Below are positions 1 through 16,000 of a DNA stretch of 64,000 nt, piece after piece. Under the pieces are notes generated by a model that had not been told where the DNA came from, did not search any database, and worked only from the letters and a program-made list of their open reading frames with translations. The stretch's first letter is position 1. Each line of letters opens with the position of its first letter. The DNA comes from Episyrphus balteatus. Taxonomy: Eukaryota > Arthropoda > Insecta > Diptera > Syrphidae. The stretch is from positions 38,923,679 to 38,987,678 of the forward strand of contig NC_079135.1 in the NCBI RefSeq assembly GCF_945859705.1, given 5' to 3'. Made by a program: the position numbers and the translations under genes.

Positions 1-3000
1 TCATTTTTGAAGAAAATGACATTTCAAAATCTTTAAATCGTCATATCTCGTTAACCGAGCGTCTAAACAGGTCAAAACTTGCAAAATTCAAAGTTCTCTA
101 AAAACAAAACTACAAGTCCAAAACTTATAGAAAATACATTTTTGTGCTCTGTGAGTCGATATCCTTCGCATACAATTCAATTGGAGTTGAAAAATTCATT
201 TTTGAAGAAAATGACATTTCAAAATCTTTAAATCGTCATATCTCGTTAACCGAGCGTCTAAACAGGTCAAAACTTGCAAAATTCAAAATTCTCTATAACA
301 AAACTACATGTCCAAAACTTATAGAAAATACATTTTTGTGCTCTGTGAGTCGATATCCTTCGCATACAATTCAATTGGAGTTGAAAAATTCATTTTTGAA
401 GAAAATGACATTTCAAAATCTTTAAATCGTCATATCTCGTTAACCGAGCGTCTAAACAGGTCAAAACTTGCAAAATTCAAAATTCTCTAATAACAAAACT
501 ACATGTCCAAAACTTATAGAAAATACATTTTTGTGCTCTGTGAGTCGATATCCTTCGCATACAATTCAATTGGAGTTGAAAAATTCATTTTTGAAGAAAA
601 TGACATTTCAAAATCTTTAAATCGTCATATCTCGTTAACCGAGCGTCTAAACAGGTCAATACTTGCAAAATTCAAAATTCTCTAAAAACAAAACTACAAC
701 TCCAAAACTTATAGAAAATACATTTTTGTGCTCTGTGAGTCGATATCCTTCGCATACAATTCAATTGGAGTTGAAAAATTCATTTTTGAAGAAAATGACA
801 TTTCAAAATCTTTAAATCGTCATATCTCGTTAACCGAGCGTCTAAACAGGTCAAAACTTGCAAAATTCAAAATTCTCTAATAACAAAACTACATGTCCAA
901 AACTTATAGAAAATACATTTTTGTGCTCTGTGAGTCGATATTCTTCGCATACAATTCAATTGGAGTTGAAAAATTCATTTTTGAAGAAAATGACATTTCA
1001 AAATCTTTAAATCGTCATATCTCGTTAACCGAGCGTCTAAACAGGTCAAAACTTGCAAAATTCAAAATTCTCTATAACAAAACTACATGTCCAAAACTTA
1101 TAGAAAATACATTTTTGTGCTCTGTGAGTCGATATCCTTCGCATACAATTCAATTGGAGTTGAAAAATTCATTTTTGAAGAAAATGACATTTCAAAATCT
1201 TTAAATCGTCATATCTCGTTAACCGAGCGTCTAAACAGGTCAAAACTTGCAAAATTCAAAATTCTCTAAAAACAAAACTACAAGTCCAAAACTTATAGAA
1301 AATACATTTTTGTGCTCTGTGAGTCGATATCCTTCGCATACAATTCAATTGGAGTTGAAAAATTCATTTTTGAAGAAAATGACATTTCAAAATCTTTAAA
1401 TCGTCATATCTCGTTAACCGAGCGTCTAAACAGGTCAAAACTTGCAAAATTCAAAATTCTCTATAACAAAACTACATGTCCAAAACTTATAGAAAATACA
1501 TTTTTGTGCTCTGTGAGTCGATATCCTTCGCATACAATTCAATTGGAGTTGAAAAATTCATTTTTGAAGAAAATGACATTTCAAAATCTTTAAATCGTCA
1601 TATCTCGTTAACCGAGCGTTTAAACAGGTCAAAACTTGCAAAATTCAAAATTCTCTAAAAACAAAACTACAAGTCCAAAACTTATAGAAAATACATTTTT
1701 GTGCTCTGTGAGTCGATATCCTTCGCATACAATTCAATTGGAGTTGAAAAATTCATTTTTGAAGAAAATGACATTTCAAAATCTTTAAATCGTCATATCT
1801 CGTTAACCGAGCGTCTAAACAGGTCAAAACTTGCAAAATTCAAAATTCTCTAAAAACAAAACTACAAGTCCAAAACTTATAGAAAATACATTTTTGTGCT
1901 CTGTGAGTCGATATCCTTCGCATACAATTCAATTGGAGTTGAAAAATTCATTTTTGAAGAAAATGACATTTCAAAATCTTTAAATCGTCATATCTCGTTA
2001 ACCGAGCGTCTAAACAGGTCAAAACTTGCAAAATTCAAAATTCTCTAAAAACAAAACTACAAGTCCAAAACTTATAGAAAATACATTTTTGTGCTCTGTG
2101 AGTCGATATCCTTCGCATACAATTCAATTGGAGTTGAAAAATTCATTTTTGAAGAAAATGACATTTCAAAATCTTTAAATCGTCATATCTCGTTAACCGA
2201 GCGTCTAAACAGGTCAAAACTTGCAAAATTCAAAATTCTCTAAAAACAAAACTACAAGTCCAAAACTTATAGAAAATACATTTTTGTGCTCTGTGAGTCG
2301 ATATCCTTCGCATACAATTCAATTGGAGTTGAAAAATTCATTTTTGAAGAAAATGACATTTCAAAATCTTTAAATCGTCATATCTCGTTAACCGAGCGTC
2401 TAAACAGGTCAAAACTTGCAAAATTCAAAATTCTCTAAAAACAAAACTCAAGTCCAAAACTTATAGAAAATACATTTTTGTGCTCTGTGAGTCGATATCC
2501 TTCGCATACAATTCAATTGGAGTTGAAAAATTCATTTTTGAAGAAAATGACATTTCAAAATCTTTAAATCGTCATATCTCGTTAACCGAGCGTCTAAACA
2601 GGTCAAAACTTGCAAAATTCAAAATTCTCTAATAACAAAACTACATGTCCAAAACTTATAGAAAATACATTTTTGTGCTCTGTGAGTCGATATCCTTCGC
2701 ATACAATTCAATTGGAGTTGAAAAATTCATTTTTGAAGAAAATGACATTTCAAAATCTTTAAATCGTCATATCTCGTTAACCGAGCGTCTAAACAGGTCA
2801 AAACTTGCAAAATTCAAAATTCTCTAATAACAAAACTACATGTCCAAAACTTATAGAAAATACATTTTTGTGCTCTGTGAGTCGATATCCTTCGCATACA
2901 ATTCAATTGGAGTTGAAAAATTCATTTTTGAAGAAAATGACATTTCAAAATCTTTAAATCGTCATATCTCGTTAACCGAGCGTCTAAACAGGTCAAAACT

Positions 3001-5379
3001 TGCAAAATTCAAAATTCTCTAAAAACAAAACTACAAGTCCAAAACTTATAGAAAATACATTTTTGTGATCTGTGAGTCGATATCCTTCGCATACAATTCA
3101 ATTGGAGTTGAAAAATTCATTTTTGAAGAAAATGACATTTCAAAATCTTTAAATCGTCATATCTCGTTAACCGAGCGTCTAAACAGGTCAAAACTTGCAA
3201 AATTCAAAATTCTCTAAAAACAAAACTACAAGTCCAAAACTTATAGAAAATACATTTTTGTGATCTGTGAGTCGATATCCTTCGCATACAATTCAATTGG
3301 AGTTGAAAAATTCATTTTTGAAGAAAATGACATTTCAAAATCTTTAAATCGTCATATCTCGTTAACCGAGCGTCTAAACAGGTCAAAACTTGCAAAATTC
3401 AAAATTCTCTAATAACAAAACTACATGTCCAAAACTTATAGAAAATACATTTTTGTGCTCTGTGAGTCGATATCCTTTGCATACAATTCAATTGGAGTTG
3501 AAAAATTAATTTTTGAAGAAAATGACATTTCAAAATCTTTAAATCGTCATATCTCGTTAACCGAGCGTCTAAACAGGTCAAAACTTGCAAAATTCAAAAT
3601 TCTCTAAAAACAAAACTACAAGTCCAAAACTTATAGAAAATACATTTTTGTGATCTGTGAGTCGATATCCTTCGCATACAATTCAATTGGAGTTGAAAAA
3701 TTCATTTTTGAAGAAAATGACATTTCAAAATCTTTAAATCGTCATATCTCGTTAACCGAGCGTCTAAACAGGTCAAAACTTGCAAAATTCAAAATTCTCT
3801 AAAAACAAAACTACAAGTCCAAAACTTATAGAAAATACATTTTTGTGATCTGTGAGTCGATATCCTTCGCATACAATTCAATTGGAGTTGAAAAATTCAT
3901 TTTTGAAGAAAATGACATTTCAAAATCTTTAAATCGTCATATCTCGTTAACCGAGCGTCTAAACAGGTCAAAACTTGCAAAATTCAAAATTCTCTAAAAA
4001 CAAAACTACATGTCCAAAACTTATAGAAAATACATTTTTGTGCTCTGTGAGTCGATATCCTTTGCATACAATTCAATTGGAGTTGAAAAATTAATTTTTG
4101 AAGAAAATGACATTTCAAAATCTTTAAATCGTCATATCTCGTTAACCGAGCGTCTAAACAGGTCAAAACTTGCAAAATTCAAAATTCTCTAAAAACAAAA
4201 CTACAAGTCCAAAACTTATAGAAAATACATTTTTGTGCTCTGTGAGTCGATATCCTTCGCATACAATTCAATTGGAGTTGAAAAATTCATTTTTGAAGAA
4301 AATGACATTTCAAAATCTTTAAATCGTCATATCTCGTTAACCGAGCGTCTAAACAGGTCAAAACTTGCAAAATTCAAAATTCTCTAAAAACAAAACTACA
4401 TGTCCAAAACTTATAGAAAATACATTTTTGTGATCTGTGAGTCGATATCCTTCGCATACAATTCAATTGGAGTTGAAAAATTCATTTTTGAAGAAAATGA
4501 CATTTCAAAATCTTTAAATCGTCATATCTCGTTAACCGAGCGTCTAAACAGGTCAAAACTTGCAAAATTCAAAATTCTCTAAAAACAAAACTACATGTCC
4601 AAAACTTATAGAAAATACATTTTTGTGATCTGTGAGTCGATATCCTTCGCATACAATTCAATTGGAGTTGAAAAATTCATTTTTGAAGAAAATGACATTT
4701 CAAAATCTTTAAATCGTCATATCTCGTTAACCGAGCGTCTAAACAGGTCAAAACTTGCAAAATTCAAAATTCTCTAAAAACAAAACTACATGTCCAAAAC
4801 TTATAGAAAATACATTTTTGTGATCTGTGAGTCGATATCCTTCGCATACAATTCAATTGGAGTTGAAAAATTCATTTTTGAAGAAAATGACATTTCAAAA
4901 TCTTTAAATCGTCATATCTCGTTAACCGAGCATCTAAACAGGTCAAAACTTGCAAAATTCAAAATTCTCTAAAAACAAAACTACATGTCCAAAACTTATA
5001 GAAAATACATTTTTGTGCTCTGTGAGTCGATATCCTTCGCATACAATTCAATTGGAGTTGAAAAATTCATTTTTGAAGAAAATGACATTTCAAAATCTTT
5101 AAATCGTCATATCTCGTTAACCGAGCGTCTAAACGGTCAAAACTTGCAAAATTCAAAATTCTCTAAAAACAAAACTACATGTCCAAAACTTATAGAAAAT
5201 ACATTTTTGTGATCTGTGAGTCGATATCCTTCGCATACAATTCAATTGGAGTTGAAAAATTCATTTTTGAAGAAAATGACATTTCAAAATCTTTAAATCG
5301 TCATATCTCGTTAACCGAGCGTCTAAACAGGTCAAAACTTGCAAAATTCAAAATTCTCTAAAAACAAAACTACATGTCC

Positions 5380-8300
5380 AAAACTTATAGAAAATACATT
5401 TTTGTTCTCTGTGAGTCGATATTTAAATCGTCATATCTCGTTAACCGAGCGTCTAAACAGGTCAAAACTTGCAAAATTCAAAATTCTCTAAAAACAAAAC
5501 TACAAGTCCAAAACTTATAGAAAATACATTTTTGTGCTCTGTGAGTCGATATCCTTCGCATACAATTCAATTGGAGTTGAAAAATTCATTTTTGAAGAAA
5601 AAGACATTTAAAAATCTTTAAATCGTCATATCTCGTTAACCGAGCGTCTAAACAGGTCAAAACTTGCAAAATTCAAAATTCTCTAAAAACAAAACTACAA
5701 GTCCAAAACTTATAGAAAATACATTTTTGTGCTCTGTGAGTCGATATCCTTCGCATACAATTCAATTGGAGTTGAAAAATTCATTTTTGAAGAAAATGAC
5801 ATTTCAAAATCTTTAAATCGTCATATCTCGTTAACCGAGCGTCTAAACGGTCAAAACTTGCAAAATTCAAAATTCTCTAAAAACAAAACTACATGTCCAA
5901 AACTTATAGAAAATACATTTTTGTGATCTGTGAGTCGATATCCTTCGCATACAATTCAATTGGAGTTGAAAAATTCATTTTTGAAGAAAATGACATTTCA
6001 AAATCTTTAAATCGTCATATCTCGTTAACCGAGCGTTTAAACAGGTCAAAACTTGCAAAATTCAAAATTCTCTAAAAACAAAACTACAAGTCCAAAACTT
6101 ATAGAAAATACATTTTTGTGATCTGTGAGTCGATATCCTTCGCATACAATTCAATTGGAGTTGAAAAATTCATTTTTGGAGAAAACGACATTTAAAAATC
6201 TTTAAATCGTCATATCTCGTTAACCGAGCGTCTAAACAGGTCAAAACTTGCAAAATTTAAAATTCTCTAAAAACAAAACTACATGTCCAAAACTTATAGA
6301 AAATACATTTTTGTGATCTGTGAGTCGATATCCTTCGCATACAATTCAATTGGAGTTGAAAAATTCATTTTTGAAGAAAATGACATTTCAAAATCTTTAA
6401 ATCGTCATATCTCGTTAACCGAGCGTCTAAACAGGTCAAAACTTGCAAAATTCAAAATTCTCTAAAAACAAAACTACATGTCCAAAACTTATAGAAAATA
6501 CATTTTTGTGATCTGTGAGTCGATATCCTTCGCATACAATTCAATTGGAGTTGAAAAATTCATTTTTGAAGAAAATGACATTTCAAAATCTTTAAATCGT
6601 CATATCTCGTTAACCGAGCGTCTAAACAGGTCAAAACTTGCAAAATTCAAAATTCTCTAAAAACAAAACTACATGTCCAAAACTTATAGAAAATACATTT
6701 TTGTGATCTGTGAGTCGATATCCTTCGCATACAATTCAATTGGAGTTAAAAAATTCATTTTTCAAGAAAATGACATTTCAAAATCTTTAAATCGTCATAT
6801 CTCGTTAACCGAGCGTCTAAACAGGTCAAAACTTGCAAAATTCAAAATTCTCTAAAAACAAAACTACAAGTCCAAAACTTATAGAAAATACATTTTTGTG
6901 ATCTGTGAGTCGATATCCTTCGCATACAATTCAATTGGAGTTGAAAAATTCATTTTTTAAGAAAATGACATTTCAAAATCTTTAAATCGTCATATCTCGT
7001 TAACCGAGCATCTAAACAGGTCAAAACTTGCAAAATTCAAAATTCTCTAAAAACAAAACTACATGTCCAAAACTTATAGAAAATACATTTTTGTGCTCTG
7101 TGAGTCGATATTTAAATCGTCATATCTCGTTAACCGAGCGTCTAAACAGGTCAAAACTTGCAAAATTCAAAATTCTCTAAAAACAAAACTACATGTATAA
7201 AACTTATAGAAAATACATTTTTGTGATCTGTGCGTCGATATCCTTCGCATACAATTCAATTGGAGTTGAAAAATTCATTTTTGAAGAAAATGACATTTAA
7301 AAATCTTTAAATCGTCATATCTCGTTAACCGAGCGTCTAAACAGGTCAAAACTTGCAAAATTCAAAATTCTCTAAAAACAAAACTACATGTCCAAAACTT
7401 ATAGAAAATACATTTTTGTGATCTGTGAGTCGATATCCTTCGCATACAATTCAATTGGAGTTGAAAAATTCATTTTTGAAGAAAATGACATTTCAAAATC
7501 TTTAAATCGTCATATCTCGTTAACCGAGCGTCTAAACAGGTCAAAACTTGCAAAATTCAAAATTCTCTAAAAACAAAACTACATGTCCAAAACTTATAGA
7601 AAATACATTTTTGTGCTCTGTGAGTCGATATCCTTCGCATACAATTCAATTGGAGTTGAAAAATTCATTTTTGAAGAAAATGACATTTCAAAATCTTTAA
7701 TCGTCATATCTCGTTAACCGAGCGTCTAAACAGGTCAAAACTTGCAAAATTCAAAATTCTCTAAAAACAAAACTACATGTCCAAAACTTATAGAAAATAC
7801 ATTTTTGTGATCTGTGAGTCGATATCCTTCGCATACAATTCAATTGGAGTTGAAAAATTCATTTTTGAAGAAAATGACATTTCAAAATCTTTAAATCGTC
7901 ATATCTCGTTAACCGAGCGTCTAAACAGGTCAAAACTTGCAAAATTCAAAATTCTCTAAAAACAAAACTACATGTCCAAAACTTATAGAAAATACATTTT
8001 TGTGATCTGTGAGTCGATATCCTTCGCATACAATTCAATTGGAGTTGAAAAATTCATTTTTGAAGAAAATGACATTTCAAAATCTTTAAATCGTCATATC
8101 TCGTTAACCGAGCGTCTAAACAGGTCAAAACTTGCAAAATTCAAAATTCTCTAAAAACAAAACTACATGTCCAAAACTTATAGAAAATACATTTTTGTGA
8201 TCTGTGAGTCGATATCCTTCGCATACAATTCAATTGGAGTTGAAAAAATCATTTTTGAAGAAAATGACATTTCAAAATCTTTAAATCGTCATATCTCGTT

Positions 8301-11300
8301 AACCGAGCGTCTAAACAGGTCAAAACTTGCAAAATTCAAAATTCTCTAAAAACAAAACTACATGTCCAAAACTTATAGAAAATACATTTTTGTGCTCTGT
8401 GAGACGATATTTAAATCGTCATATCTCGTTAACCGAGCGTCTAAACAGGTCAAAACTTGCAAAATTAAAAATTCTCTAAAAACAAAACTACATGTCCAAA
8501 ACTTATAGAAAATACATTTTTGTGCTCTGTGAGACGATATTTAAATCGTCATATCTCGTTAAAATCTCGAGAAAATACATTTTTGTGATCTGTGAGTCGA
8601 TATCCTTCGCATACAATTCAATTGGAGTTGAAAAATTCATTTTTGAAGAAAATGACATTTCAAAATCTTTAAATCGTCATATCTCGTTAACCGAGCGTCT
8701 AAACAGGTCAAAACTTGCAAAATTCAAAATTCTCTAAAAACAAAACTACATGTCCAAAACTTATAGAAAATACATTTTTGTGATCTGTGAGTCGATATCC
8801 TTCGCATACAATTCAATTGGAGTTGAAAAAATCATTTTTGAAGAAAATGACATTTCAAAATCTTTAAATCGTCATATCTCGTTAACCGAGCGTCTAAACA
8901 GGTCAAAACTTGCAAAATTCAAAATTCTCTAAAAACAAAACTACATGTCCAAAACTTATAGAAAATACATTTTTGTGCTCTGTGAGACGATATTTAAATC
9001 GTCATATCTCGTTAACCGAGCGTCTAAACAGGTCAAAACTTGCAAAATTAAAAATTCTCTAAAAACAAAACTACATGTCCAAAACTTATAGAAAATACAT
9101 TTTTGTGCTCTGTGAGACGATATTTAAATCGTCATATCTCGTTAACCGAGCGTCTAAACAGGTCAAAACTTGCAAAATTCAAAATTCTCTAAAAACAAAA
9201 CTACATGTCCAAAACTTATAGAAAATACATTTTTGTGATCTGTGAGACGATATTTAAATCGTCATATCTCGTTAACCGAGCGTCTAAACAGGTCAAAACT
9301 TGCAAAATTAAAAATTCTCTAAAAACAAAACTACATGTATAAAACTTATAGAAAATACATTTTTGTGATCTGTGAGTCGATATCCTTCGCATACAATTCA
9401 ATTGGAGTTGAAAAATTCATTTTTGAAGAAAATGACATTTCAAAATCTTTAAATCGTCATATCTCGTTAACCGAGCGTCTAAACAGGTCAAAACTTGCAA
9501 AATTCTCTAAAAACAAAACTACATGTCCAAAACTTATAGAAAATACATTTTTGTGCTCTGTGAGTCGATATCCTTCGCATACAATTCAATTGGAGTTGAA
9601 AAATTCATTTTTGAAGAAAATGACATTTCAAAATCTGTGAGTCGATATCCTTCGCATACAATTCAATTGGAGTTGAAAAAATTCATTTTTGAAGAAAATG
9701 ACATTTCAAAATCTTTAAATCGTCATATCTCGTTAACCGAGCGTCTAAACAGGTCAAAACTTGCAAAATTCAAAATTCTCTAAAAACAAAACTACATGTC
9801 CAAAACTTATAGAAAATACATTTTTGTGCTCTGTGAGTCGATATCCTTCGCATACAATTCAATTGGAGTTGAAAAATTCATTTTTGAAGAAAATGACATT
9901 TCAAAATCTGTGAGTCGATATCCTTCGCATACAATTCAATTGGAGTTGAAAAAATTCATTTTTGAAGAAAATGACATTTCAAAATCTTTAAATCGTCATA
10001 TCTCGTTAACCGAGCGTCTAAACAGGTCAAAACTTGCAAAATTCAAAATTCTCTAAAAACAAAACTACATGTCCAAAACTTATAGAAAATACATTTTTGT
10101 GCTCTGTGAGACGATATTTAAATCGTCATATCTCGTTAACCGAGCGTCTAAACAGGTCAAAACTTGCAAAATTCAAAATTCTCTAAAAACAAAACTACAA
10201 GTCCAAAACTTATAGAAAATACATTTTTGTGATCTGTGAGTCGATATCCTTCGCATACAATTCAATTGGAGTTGAAAAATTCATTTTTGAAGAAAATGAC
10301 ATTTCAAAATCTTTAAATCGTCATATCTCGTTAACCGAGCGTCTAAACAGGTCAAAACTTGCAAAATTCAAAATTCTCTAAAAACAAAACTACATGTCCA
10401 AAACTTATAGAAAATACATTTTTGTGATCTGTGAGTCGATATCCTTCGCATACTTCAATTGGAGTTGAAAAATTCATTTTTGAAGAAAATGACATTTCAA
10501 AATCTTTAAATCGTCATATCTCGTTAACCGAGCGTCTAAACAGGTCAAAACTTGCAAAATTCAAAATTCTCTAAAAACAAAACTACATGTCCAAAACTTA
10601 TAGAAAATACATTTTTGTGCTCTGTGAGACGATATTTAAATCGTCATATCTCGTTAACCGAGCGTCTAAACAGGTCAAAACTTGCAAAATTCAAAATTCT
10701 CTAAAAACAAAACTACATGTCCAAAACTTATAGAAAATACATTTTTGTGATCTGTGAGACGATATTTAAATCGTCATATCTCGTTAACCGAGCGTCTAAA
10801 CAGGTCAAAACTTGCAAAATTAAAAATTCTCTAAAAACAAAACTACATGTATAAAACTTATAGAAAATACATTTTTGTGATCTGTGCGTCGATATCCTTC
10901 GCATACAATTCAATTGGAGTTGAAAAATTCATTTTTGAAGAAAATGACATTTCAAAATCTTTAAATCGTCATATCTCGTTAACCGAGCGTCAAAACTTGC
11001 AAAATTCAAAATTCTCTAAAAACAAAACTACATGTCCAAAACTTATAGAAAATACATTTTTGTGCTCTGTGAGTCGATATCCTTCGCATACAATTCAATT
11101 GGAGTTGAAAAATTCATTTTTGAAGAAAATGACATTTCAAAATCTTTAAATCGTCATATCTCATTAACCGAGCGTCTAAACAGGTCAAAACTTGCAAAAT
11201 TCAAAATTCTCTAAAAACAAAACTACAAGTCCAAAACTTATAGAAAATACATTTTTGTGCTCTGTGAGTCGATATCCTTCGCATACAATTAATTCAATTG

Positions 11301-13000
11301 GAGTTGAAAAATTCATTTTTGAAGAAAATGACATTTCAAAATCTTTAAATCGTCATATCTCGTTAACCGAGCGTCTAAACAGGTCAAAACTTGCAAAATT
11401 CAAAATTCTCTAAAAACAAAACTACATGTCCAAAACTTATAGAAAATACATTTTTGTGCTCTGTGAGTCGATATCCTTCGCATACAATTCAATTGGAGTT
11501 GAAAAATTCATTTTTGAAGAAAATGACATTTCAAAATCTGTGAGTCGATATCCTTCGCATACAATTCAATTGGAGTTGAAAAAATTCATTTTTGAAGAAA
11601 ATGACATTTCAAAATCTTTAAATCGTCATATCTCGTTAACCGAGCGTCTAAACAGGTCAAAACTTGCAAAATTCAAAATTCTCTAAAAACAAAACTACAT
11701 GTCCAAAACTTATAGAAAATACATTTTTGTGATCTGTGAGTCGATATCCTTCGCATACAATTCAATTGGAGTTGAAAAATTCATTTTTGAAGAAAATGAC
11801 ATTTCAAAATCTTTAATCGTCATATCTCGTTAACCGAGCGTCTAAACAGGTCAAAACTTGCAAAATTCAAAATTCTCTAAAAACAAAACTACAAGTCCAA
11901 AACTTATAGAAAATACATTTTTGTGATCTGTGAGTCGATATCCTTCGCATACAATTCAATTGGAGTTGAAAAATTCATTTTTGAAGAAAATGACATTTCA
12001 AAATCTTTAAATCGTCATATCTCGTTAACCGAGCGTCTAAACAGGTCAAAACTTGCAAAATTCAAAATTCTCTATAAACAAAACTACATGTCCAAAACTT
12101 ATAGAAAATACATTTTTGTGCTCTGTGAGACGATATTTAAATCGTCATATCTCGTTAACCGAGCGTCTAAACAGGTCAAAACTTGCAAAATTCAAAATTC
12201 TCTAAAAACAAAACTACATGTCCAAAACTTATAGAAAATACATTTTTGTGATCTGTGAGTCGATATCCTTCGCATACAATTCAATTGGAGTTGAAAAATT
12301 CATTTTTGAAGAAAATGACATTTCAAAATCTTTAAATCGTCATATCTCGTTAACCGAGCGTCTAAACAGGTCAAAACTTGCAAAATTCAAAATTCTCTAA
12401 AAACAAAACTACATGTCCAAAACTTATAGAAAATACATTTTTGTGCTCTGTGAGACGATATTTAAATCGTCATATCTCGTTAACCGAGCGTCTAAACAGG
12501 TCAAAACTTGCAAAATTAAAAATTCTCTAAAAACAAAACTACATGTATAAAACTTATAGAAAATACATTTTTGTGATCTGTGCGTCGATATCCTTCGCAT
12601 ACAATTCAATTGGAGTTGAAAAATTCATTTTTGAAGAAAATGACATTTCAAAATCTTTAAATCGTCATATCTCATTAACCGAGCGTCTAAACAGGTCAAA
12701 ACTTGCAAAATTCAAAATTCTCTAAAAACAAAACTACAAGTCCAAAACTTATAGAAAATACATTTTTGTGCTCTGTGAGTCGATATCCTTCGCATACAAT
12801 TCAATTGGAGTTGAAAAATTCATTTTTGAAGAAAATGACATTTCAAAATCTGTGAGTCGAAAATTCTCTAATAACAAAACTTCATGTCCAAAACTTATAG
12901 AAAATACATTTTTGTGCTCTGTGAGACGATATTTAAATCGTCATATCTCGTTAACCGAGCGTCTAAACAGGTCAAAACTTGCAAAATTAAAAATTCTCTA
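5380..13000. repeat. zone of 130-bp truncated satellite monomers
   Basis: Thirteen monomers lack 65 bp, exactly one third of the unit: gatat is joined directly to ttaaatcgtc. The junctions lie near 5419, 7109, 8408, 8538, 8991, 9121, 9251, 10115, 10633, 10763, 12134, 12459 and 12930. Eleven of them also carry gagacg in place of gagtcg, so they form a subfamily that spread after a single deletion; the first two keep gagtcg. Normal 195-bp monomers are mixed with them. A further rearranged join (gttaaaatctcgag) lies near 8562. Confidence 0.9.
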
Positions 13001-16000
13001 AAAACAAAACTACATGTATAAAACTTATAGAAAATACATTTTTGTGATCTGTGCGTCGATATCCTTCGCATACAATTCAATTGGAGTTGAAAAATTCATT
13101 TTTGAAGAAAATGACATTTAAAAATCTTTAAATCGTCATATCTCGTTAACCGAGCGTCTAAACAGGTCAAAACTTGCAAAATTCAAAATTCTCTAAAAAC
13201 AAAACTACAAGTCCAAAACTTATAGAAAATACATTTTTGTGCTCTGTGAGTCGATATCCTTCGCATACAATTCAATTGGAGTTGAAAAATTCATTTTTGA
13301 AGAAAATGACATTTCAAAATCTTTAAATCGTCATATCTCGTTAACCGAGCGTCTAAACAGGTCAAAACTTGCAAAATTCAAAATTCTCTAAAAACAAAAC
13401 TACAAGTCCAAAACTTATAGAAAATACATTTTTGTGCTCTGTGAGTCGATATCCTTCGCATACAATTCAATTGGAGTTGAAAAATTCATTTTTGAAGAAA
13501 ATGACATTTCAAAATCTTTAAATCGTCATATCTCGTTAACCGAGCGTCTAAACAGGTCAAAACTTGCAAAATTCAAAATTCTCTAATAACAAAACTACAT
13601 GTCCAAAACTTATAGAAAATACATTTTTGTGCTCTGTGAGTCGATATCCTTCGCATACAATTCAATTGGAGTTGAAAAATTCATTTTTGAAGAAAATGAC
13701 ATTTCAAAATCTTTAAATCGTCATATCTCGTTAACCGAGCGTCTAAACAGGTCAAAACTTGCAAAATTCAAAATTCTCTAAAAACAAAACTACAATCCAA
13801 AACTTATAGAAAATACATTTTTGTGCTCTGTGAGTCGATATCCTTCGCATACAATTCAATTGGAGTTGAAAAAATTAATTTTTGAAGAAAATGACATTTC
13901 AAAATCTTTAAATCGTCATATCTCGTTAACCGAGCTTCTAAACAGGTCAAAACTTGCAAAATTCAAAATTCTCTAAAAACAAAACTACAAGTCCAAAACA
14001 TATAGAAAATACATTTTTGTGATCTGTGAGTCGATATCCTTCGCATACAATTCAATTGGAGTTGAAAAATTCATTTTTCAAGAAAATGACATTTCAAAAT
14101 CTTTAAATCGTCATATCTCGTTAACCGAGCGTCTAAACAGGTCAAAACTTGCAAAATTCAAAATTCTCTAATAACAAAACTACATGTCCAAAACTTATAG
14201 AAAATACATTTTTGTGCTCTGTGAGTCGATATCCTTCGCATACAATTCAATTGGAGTTGAAAAATTCATTTTTGAAGAAAATGACATTTCAAAATCTTTA
14301 AATCGTCATATCTCGTTAACCGAGCGTCTAAACAGGTCAACACTTGCAAAATTCAAAATTCTCTAAAAACAAAACTACAAGTCCAAAACTTATAGAAAAT
14401 ACATTTTTGTGATCTGTGAGTCGATATCCTTCGCATACAATTCAATTGGAGTTGAAAAATTCATTTTTGAAGAAAATGACATTTCAAAATCTTTAAATCG
14501 TCATATCTCGTTAACCGAGCGTCTAAACAGGTCAAAACTTGCAAAATTAAAAATTCTCTAAAAACAAAACTACAAGTCCAAAACTTATAGAAAATACATT
14601 TTTGTGCTCTGTGAGTCGATATCCTTCGCATACAATTCAATTGGAGTTGAAAAATTCATTTTTGAAGAAAATGACATTTCAAAATCTTTAAATCGTCATA
14701 TCTCGTTAACCGAGCGTCTAAACAGGTCAAAACTTGCAAAATTCAAAATTCTCTAATAACAAAACTACATGTCCAAAACTTATAGAAAATACATTTTTGT
14801 GCTCTGTGAGTCGATATCCTTCGCATACAATTCAATTGGAGTTGAAAAATTCATTTTTGAAGAAAATGACATTTCAAAATCTTTAAATCGTCATATCTCG
14901 TTAACCGAGCGTCTAAACAGGTCAAAACTTGCAAAATTCAAAATTCTCTAAAAACAAAACTACAATCCAAAACTTATAGAAAATACATTTTTGTGCTCTG
15001 TGAGTCGATATCCTTCGCATACAATTCAATTGGAGTTGAAAAAATTAATTTTTGAAGAAAATGACATTTCAAAATCTTTAAATCGTCATATCTCGTTAAC
15101 CGAGCTTCTAAACAGGTCAAAACTTGCAAAATTCAAAATTCTCTAAAAACAAAACTACAAGTCCAAAACATATAGAAAATACATTTTTGTGATCTGTGAG
15201 TCGATATCCTTCGCATACAATTCAATTGGAGTTGAAAAATTCATTTTTCAAGAAAATGACATTTCAAAATCTTTAAATCGTCATATCTCGTTAACCGAGC
15301 GTCTAAACAGGTCAAAACTTGCAAAATTCAAAATTCTCTAATAACAAAACTACATGTCCAAAACTTATAGAAAATACATTTTTGTGCTCTGTGAGTCGAT
15401 ATCCTTCGCATACAATTCAATTGGAGTTGAAAAATTCATTTTTGAAGAAAATGACATTTCAAAATCTTTAAATCGTCATATCTCGTTAACCGAGCGTCTA
15501 AACAGGTCAACACTTGCAAAATTCAAAATTCTCTAAAAACAAAACTACAAGTCCAAAACTTATAGAAAATACATTTTTGTGCTCTGTGAGTAGATATCCT
15601 TCGCATACAATTCAATTGGAGTTGAAAAATTCATTTTTGAAGAAAATGACATTTCAAAATCTTTAAATCGTCATATCTCGTTAACCGAAAAAACTACATG
15701 TCCAAAACTTATAGAAAATACATTTTTGTGCTCTGTGAGTCGATATCGTTCGCATACAATTCAATTGGAGTTGAAAAATTAATTTTTGAAGAAAATGACA
15801 TTTCAAAATCTTTAAATCGTCATATCTCGTTAACCGAGCGTCTAAACAGGTCAAAACTTGCAAAATTAAAAATTCTCTAAAAACAAAACTACAAGTCCAA
15901 AACTTATAGAAAATACATTTTTGTGCTCTGTGAGTCGATATCCTTCGCATACAATTCAATTGGAGTTGAAAAATTCATTTTTGAAGAAAATGACATTTCA

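Noticed and set aside
308..490. 60-codon frame recurring in the 195-bp satellite
   Set aside because: It exists only where the monomer has acatgtcc. Neighbouring monomers lack the start, and substitutions fall without regard to codon position. There is no known domain.
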